Positions 8,445 to 16,850 of a DNA stretch of 64,000 nt are shown in pieces. The DNA is taken from contig DASRFG010000035.1 in the NCBI GenBank assembly GCA_035651655.1, positions 1 to 64,000 on the forward strand, written 5' to 3'. A model generated the notes under the pieces. The model was given only the letters and a program-made list of their open reading frames with translations, was not told the DNA's origin and did not search any database. This stretch comes from Terriglobales bacterium (GTDB taxonomy: Bacteria; Acidobacteriota; Terriglobia; Terriglobales; Acidobacteriaceae). Numbering within the stretch: position 1 is the first letter of the stretch; each line of letters starts with the position of its first letter. Made by a program: the position numbers and the translations under genes.

Positions 8445-9047
8445 ATGAAAAAGACACCAGTGGCAAAGCGCCGCTGTTCCTGGGCAAGCTCGGAAGCGAT
8501 GATCGCCTACCACGACGCCGAATGGGGACTGCCGCAACATGACGACCGCGTGCTCTTCGAATTCCTGATCCTTGAAGGTGCCCAGGCTGGACTGAGCTGG
8601 TCAACCATTCTTAACAAGCGTGAAAATTATCGGCTAGCTTTCGATGAGTTCGATGCCGCGCGCATCGCCCGTTATGATTCCCGAAAAGTTGCCCAGTTGC
8701 TTCGCGATCCCGGAATCGTGCGCAACAAATTAAAAGTTGCGGCGGCAATCCAGAACGCCAAGGCCTTCTTGAAGATAAAGGAAGGCTCCGGCTCTTTCGA
8801 TGCCTACATTTGGCAGTTCGTGGATGGACGTCCGGTGCAGAACGCCTGGCGAGCAGGCGATCGGCTGCCAGCTCACACCGCTGCATCGGACCGCATGAGC
8901 AAGGACTTGCTGGCCCAGGGGTTCAAGTTTGTCGGCTCTACGATTTGCTATGCCTTCATGCAGGCGGTCGGCATGGTCAACGACCACGCAGTCGAATGCT
9001 TCCGCTATGCCGAGGTTCAAAAGCGTCGCCGTCGGGGGGCAAGTTAG
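8445..9047 (+). CDS. tag: DNA-3-methyladenine glycosylase I
   Basis: This 200-residue enzyme removes 3-methyladenine from alkylated DNA, leaving an abasic site for base-excision repair. Tag-family landmarks are all visible: CSW near residue 12, AYHDAEWG near 22, EGAQAGLSWSTIL near 48, and the C-terminal FVGSTICYAFMQAVGMVNDH, which helps form the zinc snap. Its length fits the family (about 190-200). The open frame extends upstream through the tRNA-His gene, so the ATG at 8445 is taken as the start. It is encoded as a single gene. Confidence 0.95.
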   Translation: MKKTPVAKRRCSWASSEAMIAYHDAEWGLPQHDDRVLFEFLILEGAQAGLSWSTILNKRENYRLAFDEFDAARIARYDSRKVAQLLRDPGIVRNKLKVAAAIQNAKAFLKIKEGSGSFDAYIWQFVDGRPVQNAWRAGDRLPAHTAASDRMSKDLLAQGFKFVGSTICYAFMQAVGMVNDHAVECFRYAEVQKRRRRGAS

Positions 9048-9187
9048 CGGTTTTGCGGTTCTGGGACGCCACAGAAATAGAGGAAGAGCAGCATTTTCCA
9101 AGGGCTGGGTACTTGTGATTTCGGACTAGCACTTCGGTAATTTGATCCGTCCTAGCTAGTCGCGGTTTCATGCTTCTAGAGGTGATT

Positions 9188-9523
9188 ATGGCCAGCCGCC
9201 CTGAACCCCGTCATGCCGCTCGTTTGCGAGTAAGAGTCTGCGGCCGCGACGCCGCAGGCGTTCGTTTTCAGCAAGATGCCTTCACCTTCGACGTTAGCCG
9301 GCGTGGCGCCCGTCTGGACGGCGCTCCCAGCCTCATCGGTCCCGCCACCGTCATCGAAGTAAAACACCGCGGACGTACCGCCCGCTTTCAAGTGATCTGG
9401 GTGGGAGGCTATGGTTCATCGCAGCACACCCAGGCGGGCATCATGTGCCTGGATCCCGAACGTTGCATCTGGGGTCAGCCACTGCCTGGCAAACCGCTGA
9501 TCATCGGCTCCTCCCCTAGCTAA
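9188..9523 (+). CDS. PilZ domain protein
   Basis: The protein of 111 residues carries the PilZ elements: a basic N-terminal RxxxR-like stretch (EPRHAARLRVRV) and FDVSRRGARLDG, equivalent to D/NxSxxG. These elements bind cyclic di-GMP. Only the domain itself is present, so it would act as a c-di-GMP adaptor through a partner. The start at 9188 is preferred because AGAGGTG lies just ahead. The longer PilZ protein at 24181-25218 has a similar N-terminal domain. Confidence 0.85.
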   Translation: MASRPEPRHAARLRVRVCGRDAAGVRFQQDAFTFDVSRRGARLDGAPSLIGPATVIEVKHRGRTARFQVIWVGGYGSSQHTQAGIMCLDPERCIWGQPLPGKPLIIGSSPS

Positions 9524-9645
9524 AGCGCACCGCAGAAACCCGCCTGATAAGAGTTCAGTCTCATCTGCATGCCTACGTCAGGGTGAATTACCTATATTTG
9601 CCGTCTGGTACTATGGCGTCCTCGACCCCTCTATAGGAGCCTGTC

Positions 9646-10989
9646 CTGGCAAACACCATCATTTCTCGACGACGCAACCGTTCGCAATCCTGGTACGAGC
9701 GGGCCCAGAAAGTTCTTATCGAAGGAGTAAATTCGCCCTCCCGCGGCAGCACCGTCTTTTCTCCAGGCCCCGTAGTTGTGCAACGCGGTCGCGGAACCCA
9801 GGTGTGGGATGTCGACAACAATCAGTACACCGATTTCATGATGTCATTCGGCGCCCTGATCCATGGGCACGCGCATCCTGCGCTGGTTTCCACGGTCTCA
9901 AAGGTCATGTCAGAAGGGTCGCATTTCGCCTCCAGCACACCGGCGGAATTGGATGCTGCCGAGCGCTTCTGCCGGATGGTCCCATCCGCCGAGGCCGTAC
10001 GCTTTACCAATACCGGCACCGAAGCCACCATGTTGGCATTGCGCCTGGCGCGCGCTTACACCGGACGCAACAAATTCCTAAAGTTCGAAGGCCACTATCA
10101 TGGCTGGTACGACGCCTTTCTCTTGAACGCTCATAGCCACCCGCCCGATCAACTGGGTCCTCCTGAACATCCCGCACGTATTCCCGATTCCCGCGGCATT
10201 CCTGCGAGCACTTTTGACGATGTCCTAATCGCACCTTGGAACGACGTCTCACAGCTCGAAAAGGTCATTCACGAGCACGGCAATAGCCTGGCAGCGGTCA
10301 TCACCGAGCCCATTATGGCGAACATGGGATGCATTCCGCCTCGCGACGGCTATCTTCAGCGCATGAGCGAGCTGGCCCGCGAACACGGGGCGCTCCTCAT
10401 CATGGACGAGGTGGTCACCGGCTTTCGTTACGCCGCTGGCGGATGCCAGGAGTTGTTTGGAATTCGGCCTGATCTAAGTACTTTCGGCAAAGCTCTGGGG
10501 GCTGGATTTCCCGTAGGCGCGGTTACGGGCTCGCGCAAGATCCTCACTCAGTTGCGCTGGGGAGATGACATGGTCCTGCACTACGGCACCTTCAACGGCC
10601 ATCGTCTGACGATGGCGGTGGTCAGCGCCAGCCTTGACTTGCTCTCTGCTGAGAACAACGGCGGCTTCCGCAAAATACGCACTTTGGGAGATGCCGCCAT
10701 CACAGGACTGCGCGACGTCTTTGCACGACACAAAGTGAAAGCGATTGTGCAGGGCTTCGGCCCCATGTTCCAGATTTATTTCACCGACAAAAAGGCGATC
10801 AACGATTATCGAGATTACTGCCGCTTTGTTGACCGGGAACGCTATTCTCGCTTCATTCACCTGTTACTTGAGCGTGGCATCTACATGACTCCTTCCAATG
10901 GGCTGCACTGGATCATAAGCACGGCGCATTCGGAGCCTGATATTGCCACGATGCTCCGCGCCGCCGACGAGGCCTGTGCCGCGCTCTGA
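9646..10989 (+). CDS. Class-III aminotransferase, glutamate-1-semialdehyde aminomutase-like
   Basis: This is a PLP enzyme of the glutamate-1-semialdehyde 2,1-aminomutase group. GVNSPSRG sits near the N-terminus, the PLP-phosphate site is NTGTEATMLALRLARA, the cofactor Asp is in DEVVTGFRYAAGG, and the Schiff-base Lys is in STFGKALGAGFPVG. HemL usually has LGKIIGGGLPVGA, so this may be a paralog with another amino-ketone substrate rather than the tetrapyrrole enzyme. The N-terminal family sequence starts upstream of the first GTG at 9778. The only start with a ribosome site (AGGAG at 9635-9639) is a CTG at 9646; an upstream ATG at 9613 is closed by TAG. It overlaps the next gene. Confidence 0.85.
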   Translation: MANTIISRRRNRSQSWYERAQKVLIEGVNSPSRGSTVFSPGPVVVQRGRGTQVWDVDNNQYTDFMMSFGALIHGHAHPALVSTVSKVMSEGSHFASSTPAELDAAERFCRMVPSAEAVRFTNTGTEATMLALRLARAYTGRNKFLKFEGHYHGWYDAFLLNAHSHPPDQLGPPEHPARIPDSRGIPASTFDDVLIAPWNDVSQLEKVIHEHGNSLAAVITEPIMANMGCIPPRDGYLQRMSELAREHGALLIMDEVVTGFRYAAGGCQELFGIRPDLSTFGKALGAGFPVGAVTGSRKILTQLRWGDDMVLHYGTFNGHRLTMAVVSASLDLLSAENNGGFRKIRTLGDAAITGLRDVFARHKVKAIVQGFGPMFQIYFTDKKAINDYRDYCRFVDRERYSRFIHLLLERGIYMTPSNGLHWIISTAHSEPDIATMLRAADEACAAL

Positions 10990-11806
10990 TCAGAAGCGTA
11001 GCCTCAGCAGCGCGACCGTGTTTTTGGGCGGCGGGCGCATTACCTCTGCGCTCATCTGCGGCTTGCGCCGCGCGGGATATAAGTCACTCATTTTGGTGCA
11101 CGATCGGAATGCGCCAAAATTGCGCCGCCTCACGCAGGAGTTTGACGCCATCTCCGAACCTGACCCGTGCCGAGCCGTTTCGGTTGCCGGGCTGCTGGTC
11201 GTTGCGGTTCGTCCGGATTCGATTGGCACATTGTTGGCGGCCCTCCGTCACTCTTGCCCCCGGCCGAACCGTTCGTTGATAGCAGTAAGCCTCGCTGCTG
11301 GTGTGCCTCTCACGAAATTGCGGGTGCATTTGCCGCAGGTCCACTGGGCCCGCGCCATGCCGAGCCCGGTATGCCGCACCGGGCGAGGGCTGACCGCGGT
11401 CACGTTCGACCGCAGTGTGCCTGGCACTGCTCGCAGATTGGTACGCAATTTCTTCGCCCACGTCGGAACCGTGCTGGAGATACCGGAGAAAAATTTCGAT
11501 GTGTTCACCGCGACGTACTCTCCCAGCCACGGGTATCATGCGCTGGCCACCCTCGCCGAAGCGGCTGAAAAACTGGGGCTTGACCGTGACCATGCTTTGA
11601 TTGCTGCAGCCCATGCCTTAGCCGACGCGATCGCCGCCTTCCGCCAAGAAAAAATTCCGCTGGAAGAACTGCTGTATGAGGCTGCTACGCCGGGAGGCAT
11701 TGCCGCCACTGTCATGGACACTGAAAATCGGGCAGGTTATAAGCGCATCATCGAACGAGCGCTACGTGCGGGTGTGCAGCGCGCACGCAAGAATGCGCGA
11801 GGGTAG
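10976..11806 (+). CDS. Pyrroline-5-carboxylate reductase-like NAD(P)H oxidoreductase
   Basis: An N-terminal Rossmann fold opens with TVFLGGGRITSALICGL. AVRPD and SLAAGVPLTKL match the ProC/F420-type cofactor domain. The C-terminal helical domain contains SPSHGYHALATLAEA and TPGGIAATVMDT, equivalent to the ProC dimerisation motif (usually SPGGTT). ProC reduces P5C to proline; this divergent member could reduce another imine. The GTG start at 10976 overlaps the end of the aminotransferase by 14 bases, so translation is probably coupled. The pairing suggests both act on one small amino-ketone or imine. It converges with the SDR gene seven bases away. Confidence 0.75.
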   Translation: MPRSDQKRSLSSATVFLGGGRITSALICGLRRAGYKSLILVHDRNAPKLRRLTQEFDAISEPDPCRAVSVAGLLVVAVRPDSIGTLLAALRHSCPRPNRSLIAVSLAAGVPLTKLRVHLPQVHWARAMPSPVCRTGRGLTAVTFDRSVPGTARRLVRNFFAHVGTVLEIPEKNFDVFTATYSPSHGYHALATLAEAAEKLGLDRDHALIAAAHALADAIAAFRQEKIPLEELLYEAATPGGIAATVMDTENRAGYKRIIERALRAGVQRARKNARG

Positions 11807-11812
11807 GCGGCG

Positions 11813-12622
11813 CTACACCGTTCCGGCAAGCCCGCCGCCGTCCACCACCAACGCTGTGCCGGTGACGAATGATGACGCGTCGCTCGCCAGATATAGTGCA
11901 GCCTGCGCGATCTCTTCCGCCTTGCCCACGCGTCCCAATGGCCGTTGCGCTGCGCCCTTGAGAAAACGGTTCGTGGGCGTGCCAAGCTGCCGCGCTTCAT
12001 CACGCAGCATGGCCGTATCCGTATCTCCCGGACAGATGCAATTCACACGAATATTCTGCTCGCCATGATCTATTGCCATGGCCTTGGTCAGTAGCACCAC
12101 CGCGCCTTTGGAGGCGCAATACACGGCTGCACGCGAGCCGGCCGCCAATCCCCAGCCAGAGGCAGTATTGATGATCGAACCACCGCCCGACTTTGCCATC
12201 ATCGGAATCGCATGCTTTGACATCAGGAAAATAGACTTAACATTGACCGCCATCACTTTGTCCCAATCCGCCTCGCTGAGGTCCACAATTGAAGCCCGGC
12301 GGATGATTCCTGCGTTGTTGAACAGGATGGCCAGTCCGCCATAGTTCTCTTCAACATTGCGCATGACCCGCTGACAGTCGTTGGCACTCGTAACATCTGC
12401 GTGATCGAAAACCGCATCGCCTCCGTCCGCGATGATTTCCTTTGCCGCGGCCCGCCCGCCCGTCTCGTCCAGGTCAACGATTACGACTGTGGCCCCTTCG
12501 CGTCCGAATAACAGCGCCGTGGCGCGCCCGATGCCCGAAGCGCCACCGGTGATCAGCGCGATCTTGCCGGCCAACACACCATGTTCTCTGGGCCGCGGAT
12601 TCGCTTTGTGTTGTTTTGGCAT
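11813..12622 (-). CDS. Short-chain dehydrogenase/reductase (SDR)
   Basis: This classical SDR of 269 residues has TGGASGIGRA for NAD(P) binding near residue 26, NNAG, the catalytic Ser region (NTASGWG) and YCASK as the Tyr-Lys pair. Asp in IVDLDE after beta-2 points to NAD preference. The C-terminal VTGTALVVDGGG is the usual SDR finish. Its substrate is not evident. It starts 11 bases after the stop of the second SDR gene, so the two form an operon. Confidence 0.92.
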   Translation of the reverse strand: MPKQHKANPRPREHGVLAGKIALITGGASGIGRATALLFGREGATVVIVDLDETGGRAAAKEIIADGGDAVFDHADVTSANDCQRVMRNVEENYGGLAILFNNAGIIRRASIVDLSEADWDKVMAVNVKSIFLMSKHAIPMMAKSGGGSIINTASGWGLAAGSRAAVYCASKGAVVLLTKAMAIDHGEQNIRVNCICPGDTDTAMLRDEARQLGTPTNRFLKGAAQRPLGRVGKAEEIAQAALYLASDASSFVTGTALVVDGGGLAGTV

Positions 12623-12633
12623 GAATCGCAGCT

Positions 12634-13386
12634 CTATCGGCCTGCGAGGCTACCCGCCGTTTCGGCGCCATCAATCACATAGACGTGCCCCGTAATATAG
12701 GCCGCATCATCCGACGCGAGGTAGGCGAACAGACCTGCAATCTCCTCCGGCTTGGCATGGCGGCGCATGGGGATCTTGCCATTGACCTCATCCAGCATGG
12801 CATCTGTATATTCCGCACGCTGCATGGGCGTAAGGACATACCCAGGCGCGATGGCGTTCACTCGCACCTTGGGCGCAAGCTCCAGCGCCATGGATTTGGT
12901 CAACTCGATGACGCCTGCCTTGGTGGCATTGTAGTCGGCATAAAACGGATATCCCATGATGCCGTTGGTAGAAGCGGTCTGCAGGATTACCCCGTTTCCT
13001 CGCTCGACCATGTGCCGCGCGGCGATCTGTGCTACATAAAAAACTCCCGTCAGATTCACCGCCAGGACTTTGTCCCATTCCTCAGGAGTGATGTCCAGAA
13101 AGTTATGACGAATGCTGATCCCGGCATTGTTGATCAGCACGTCCACGCCACCCATTGCGGCGACGGCTTTTTCAAACGCCGCACGCACCTGCTGAAGAAT
13201 TGAAACGTCCGCCTCTACCACCCCTGAAAGTTTCGGAAGCTCACGGCCAATTCTCTCCCGCGCTTTGGGGTCACGGTCGAGCACCACTACCTTGGAACCT
13301 TCCTCCAGGAATCGGACTGCGGTGGCAGCCCCGATCCCGCTTGCACCTCCCGTGATTAGGACGCGTTTGCCTTGCAAGCCTCGCAT
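12634..13386 (-). CDS. Short-chain dehydrogenase/reductase (SDR)
   Basis: This 250-residue SDR has TGGASGIGAA near residue 12, an Asp after beta-2 (VVLDRD) that favours NAD, NNAGIS, a Ser region (LQTASTNG) and the YNATK catalytic pair. It is the first gene of a two-gene operon with the SDR at 11813-12622. The two differ enough in their substrate-binding segments that they probably act on different intermediates of one sugar or polyol pathway; this is inference. A short space to the divergent sigma factor holds the promoter. Confidence 0.92.
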   Translation of the reverse strand: MRGLQGKRVLITGGASGIGAATAVRFLEEGSKVVVLDRDPKARERIGRELPKLSGVVEADVSILQQVRAAFEKAVAAMGGVDVLINNAGISIRHNFLDITPEEWDKVLAVNLTGVFYVAQIAARHMVERGNGVILQTASTNGIMGYPFYADYNATKAGVIELTKSMALELAPKVRVNAIAPGYVLTPMQRAEYTDAMLDEVNGKIPMRRHAKPEEIAGLFAYLASDDAAYITGHVYVIDGAETAGSLAGR

Positions 13387-13532
13387 TCAATCTCCTGTAG
13401 TCCGCATGGTTAAAACAAACGGCCATTCATCATACAGGCACAAATCTGCCCTAACAATTCTGCGATTGATGGGGATGAATGCTTCCGCGCGTGGGATTTA
13501 TATCAATGTAACCCAAAATTCTAGCGTCTCCA

Positions 13533-14249
13533 ATGTTGATGAGGGTTTCAACCGAGACGCGCCAATCGAGTGTTTCAATGGGCATGGCGGGATGCGTTGA
13601 CCATCTTGTATTTCCGAGCGTGCTATCCGCGGATACAAGCACCTCACTGATCCAATCGATCCGAAATGGTGCTACCGATCTCTTTTATGAGCTCATCCGG
13701 CCGCATGAGCGCAATATTTATCTCACCGCTCTCGCCATAACCGGAAACCACGCAGATGCCGAGGAAGTGGTACAAGAGTCGCTTTTGAAAGCCTTTCGCT
13801 ATCTCAATCAGTTCCGGGGCGAATCGAAATTCAGCACTTGGCTGGTGCGCATTACGGTCAACGAGGCGCGGGGATTGCTGCGCAAAAATCGGCGGGTCAC
13901 CTTTGAGCCGCTCGAATACGAGCTGCCCAGCGGCCACACACTGCATCGTGATTTTCCCGACAAGAGAGAAACTCCCTGGCAAACTCTCGAGCGCGAAGAG
14001 CAGAGGCTGGTCGTTAATAAGGCCGTCGCTATGCTACCGCCTAAATATCGAGAGATATTCGAGCTGCGCGACCTGCAAAAGCTCTCTATCAACCAAACTG
14101 CCAAGCACGTCGGCATCACGCGCTCCACCGTCAAGGCGCGCCTATGGCGCGCGCGGCTCAAACTGCGGCGTCTCATCGCCGGACGACTCACCTACACCAG
14201 GCGCAAGACCTCATTCGCGGCGAGTAACAGTAGCTCTAGGCCCAATTAG
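13533..14249 (+). CDS. ECF-type RNA polymerase sigma factor
   Basis: Sigma-2 is at about residues 45-110 (LIRPHERNIYLTALAI, HADAEEVVQESLLKAFRYLNQF, FSTWLVRITVNEA). Sigma-4 is at about 165-220 (MLPPKYREIFELRDLQKLSINQTA and TRSTVKARLWRARLKLR). It belongs with the common acidobacterial ECF sigma group. No anti-sigma factor gene is adjacent. The start is uncertain: 13533, 13578 and 13584 are all possible ATG codons, none with a good ribosome site; the conserved region begins well after all of them. The next gene begins 128 bases downstream. Confidence 0.9.
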   Translation: MLMRVSTETRQSSVSMGMAGCVDHLVFPSVLSADTSTSLIQSIRNGATDLFYELIRPHERNIYLTALAITGNHADAEEVVQESLLKAFRYLNQFRGESKFSTWLVRITVNEARGLLRKNRRVTFEPLEYELPSGHTLHRDFPDKRETPWQTLEREEQRLVVNKAVAMLPPKYREIFELRDLQKLSINQTAKHVGITRSTVKARLWRARLKLRRLIAGRLTYTRRKTSFAASNSSSRPN

Positions 14250-14376
14250 CTGCTCTCGGGAGAATTGTTCTAAACCTCTGCGCTTTCTTGCCTGCTTCCA
14301 GCTTGCCTCTGGTATTTTCTTTGCGGCTGACGTATGGTTTCCGTTCTTCGCCACACCCGAGGACTGGAGACTGAGC

Positions 14377-16263
14377 GTGCGAATTCGTCAGTGCGACGTT
14401 AGTTTGACTATTATCCTTGCCATTCACCTCTTGCTGCTGGCTTCTCCCGGCGCTGCGCAGACCGAGTACAGCAAGCTCTTCCGTAAGACTGACATGATGG
14501 TTCCCATGCGCGACGGTGTACGCCTGCACACTGAGATTTACACGCCTAAGAAGATAAAAGAACCGCTGCCCTTCATCTTTGAACGCACTCCTTATGGATT
14601 GGAGGACGACAAACAGGGGTATACCAAGTTGCTCGGGTCCTACGGGGACTTGATCAAAGAAGGTTATATTTTCGTATTTCAAGACATTCGCGGCCGCTAC
14701 AAATCAGAAGGCCAGTTCGTCATGAACCGTCCTCCTCGCAACCAGAGTGACGCCAAAGGCATTGACGAAAGCACCGACACCTACGACACGATCGACTGGC
14801 TCCTCAAGAATGTTCCCCACAACAATGCCCGTGTCGGTATTCTCGGCATTTCGTATGGTGGGTGGCTTACAACCATGGCGCTTCTCGATCCTCATCCAGC
14901 CCTTAAAGCTGCTTCGGAGCAGGCTTCGCCCGAGGACCAGTTTCTGGGCGACGATTTCCACCACAATGGCGCATTCCGGCTCAGCTATGGCTTCGAATAT
15001 GCCGCTTTAATGGAAACTACAAAAGAGAATTTCTCTTTTCAGTTCGACAAGTACGACACTTACGATTGGTATCTCGCTCTAGGCGCTCTCTCCAATGCCA
15101 ATGCAAAGTATTTCCACGGCAAGCTTCCAACCTGGAACGATTTTGTCGAGCACCCGAACTACGATGAGTTTTGGCAAAAACTGGCGTTCTGGCCTTATCT
15201 GAAAGCCCCGACCGTTCCCAATCTCAACGTGGCAGGCTGGTGGGACCAGGAGGATTTTTACGGACCGGTAAAGATTTACGAACTTCTCGAAAAGAACGAC
15301 TCCAAGCACGCAAACTATTTGGTCGTCGGGCCTTGGAATCACGGCGGATGGGCAGGAGGCGACGGCCGCAAACTGGGGCCGATCGATTTCCAAACTGACA
15401 CGGGAAAATATTTCCGCGGACAGGTACAAGCTCCTTGGTTCGCGTATTGGCTGAAGGACAAAGGCAAGCTGCCGCTAGGCGAGGCGCTCACCTTCGAAAC
15501 CGGCAGTAATCAATGGAAGCAATATGAGGCCTGGCCTCCCACCCAGAATGTGAGCCAGCGCAAGTTGTACTTCCGCGAGCGCGGCCAGCTCTCTTTTGAC
15601 GCGCCCTCACCGAGCGGCGAGCCGGGTTTTGACAGCTACGTTTCCGATCCCTCCCACCCGGTTCCGTATCGGCATCAGCCGATCTCGCCCACCTATCCTG
15701 GCCCAGGCTGGCCGACCTGGCTTTTAGAAGACCAACGCTTCGCCCAGTCTCGCCCTGATGTATTGACTCTCCAGACAGAGCCGTTAAAAGAAGACATCAT
15801 CGTGGCCGGCGATATTGTGGGGCACTTGTTCGCCTCCACCAGCGGGACCGACAGTGACTGGATCGTGAAGCTGATTGATGTTTATCCGGAAAACTACCCG
15901 CCAGACCGCAAGCTGGGTGGCTATGAGTTGATCATTGCCGATGAGGTGATGCGGGCCCGTTTCCGTAACAATTTCGAAAAACCAGAACCAGTGGAGGCAA
16001 ACCAGATCAACCACTACACCATTGACCTGCACACCAATGACCATGTGTTTCTCAAAGGCCATCGCATCATGGTGCAGGTGCAGAGCACATGGTTCCCGGT
16101 CATTGACCGCAACCCACAAAAGTTTGTCCCCAACATATTCAAAGCAACGGATGCGGACTACCAGCCTGCCACCCAGCACATATATCGCTCGGACCAGTTT
16201 GCGTCCTATGTTCTATTGCCGATTGTCAGTGGTTCGACCGGTAGTGGCGGCGGTATTCGGTGA
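14377..16263 (+). CDS. Secreted CocE/NonD family alpha/beta hydrolase (X-Pro dipeptidyl-peptidase type)
   Basis: A GTG start at 14377 with GGAGA upstream opens a signal peptide (TIILAIHLLLLASPGAAQ). The hydrolase core follows: MRDGVRLHTEIYTP, FERTPYG, then the nucleophile elbow GISYGG (Ser near residue 168) and a late WNHGGWAG, which probably carries the catalytic His. The C-terminal third is the jelly-roll domain of the family (GDIVGHLFASTSGTDSDWIVKLIDVYP). Members hydrolyse acyl or peptide bonds such as cocaine esters, acylated beta-lactams or X-Pro dipeptides. It is predicted to be periplasmic. The substrate is unknown. Confidence 0.92.
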   Translation: MRIRQCDVSLTIILAIHLLLLASPGAAQTEYSKLFRKTDMMVPMRDGVRLHTEIYTPKKIKEPLPFIFERTPYGLEDDKQGYTKLLGSYGDLIKEGYIFVFQDIRGRYKSEGQFVMNRPPRNQSDAKGIDESTDTYDTIDWLLKNVPHNNARVGILGISYGGWLTTMALLDPHPALKAASEQASPEDQFLGDDFHHNGAFRLSYGFEYAALMETTKENFSFQFDKYDTYDWYLALGALSNANAKYFHGKLPTWNDFVEHPNYDEFWQKLAFWPYLKAPTVPNLNVAGWWDQEDFYGPVKIYELLEKNDSKHANYLVVGPWNHGGWAGGDGRKLGPIDFQTDTGKYFRGQVQAPWFAYWLKDKGKLPLGEALTFETGSNQWKQYEAWPPTQNVSQRKLYFRERGQLSFDAPSPSGEPGFDSYVSDPSHPVPYRHQPISPTYPGPGWPTWLLEDQRFAQSRPDVLTLQTEPLKEDIIVAGDIVGHLFASTSGTDSDWIVKLIDVYPENYPPDRKLGGYELIIADEVMRARFRNNFEKPEPVEANQINHYTIDLHTNDHVFLKGHRIMVQVQSTWFPVIDRNPQKFVPNIFKATDADYQPATQHIYRSDQFASYVLLPIVSGSTGSGGGIR

Positions 16264-16264
16264 T

Positions 16265-16750
16265 TCAATCCGGGAGTTTGTTGGATTGGCTTACGTCCTG
16301 AGGAAAGGACTTGAATACCACCTCGCGGGATTTTGCCGTGTCATTCTTGCCCGGATCACCGGTGTGCTGAGTCAGCGTTCCCTTCAGCACGTAATAGGCT
16401 TCGTCATCGGGGGTTTTACCATTGCCCCGGTCCGCTGTCCCCTTAAATTCAAACCACACACCATGAACGGTTTCAGTGGTGAACTTTATGTCGTGCCCCG
16501 CGAGCGTGCCCTGCTTAATGAAGTGGTCGAGAAACGCGCCACGATCGCTGTCCGCATCACCAAAGCGCGAAACGAAGCCGCTGAGTTTTCCCCCTTCTTC
16601 CACCGATACTTGCACAAATTCGCCCTCGCGCAGAAAGCTATACATCCCGGAATAATCGTCCCCAGCGGTGTCAGTTGCAGGCTTATCAGTTGACTGAGAA
16701 AACGCTACCGCGCAACAAAATAGCACCAAGTTTAGGGCAATATATCGCAT
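16265..16750 (-). CDS. Secreted protein of unknown function
   Basis: The ATG at 16750, preceded by GGGAAAG, opens a signal peptide (YIALNLVLFCCAVAFSQ). The mature 140 residues contain YSGMYSFLREGEFVQVSVEEGGKLSGFVSR and VWFEFKG, a beta-rich pattern. I recognise no catalytic motif. Similar short secreted proteins are common in Acidobacteriota. It ends two bases after the CocE gene on the opposite strand. A longer frame from 16795 is rejected because it would bury the signal peptide behind a Cys-rich stretch. Confidence 0.75.
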   Translation of the reverse strand: MRYIALNLVLFCCAVAFSQSTDKPATDTAGDDYSGMYSFLREGEFVQVSVEEGGKLSGFVSRFGDADSDRGAFLDHFIKQGTLAGHDIKFTTETVHGVWFEFKGTADRGNGKTPDDEAYYVLKGTLTQHTGDPGKNDTAKSREVVFKSFPQDVSQSNKLPD

Positions 16751-16850
16751 CGCTTTCCCATTAAAACACAGGCAGCAACACAGGGTTGTGGACAAGTAAA
16801 TTTCCAGGCGCCGAAAGTAGCTATAATCGCCTTACTCCGGGTTTTTAGTG

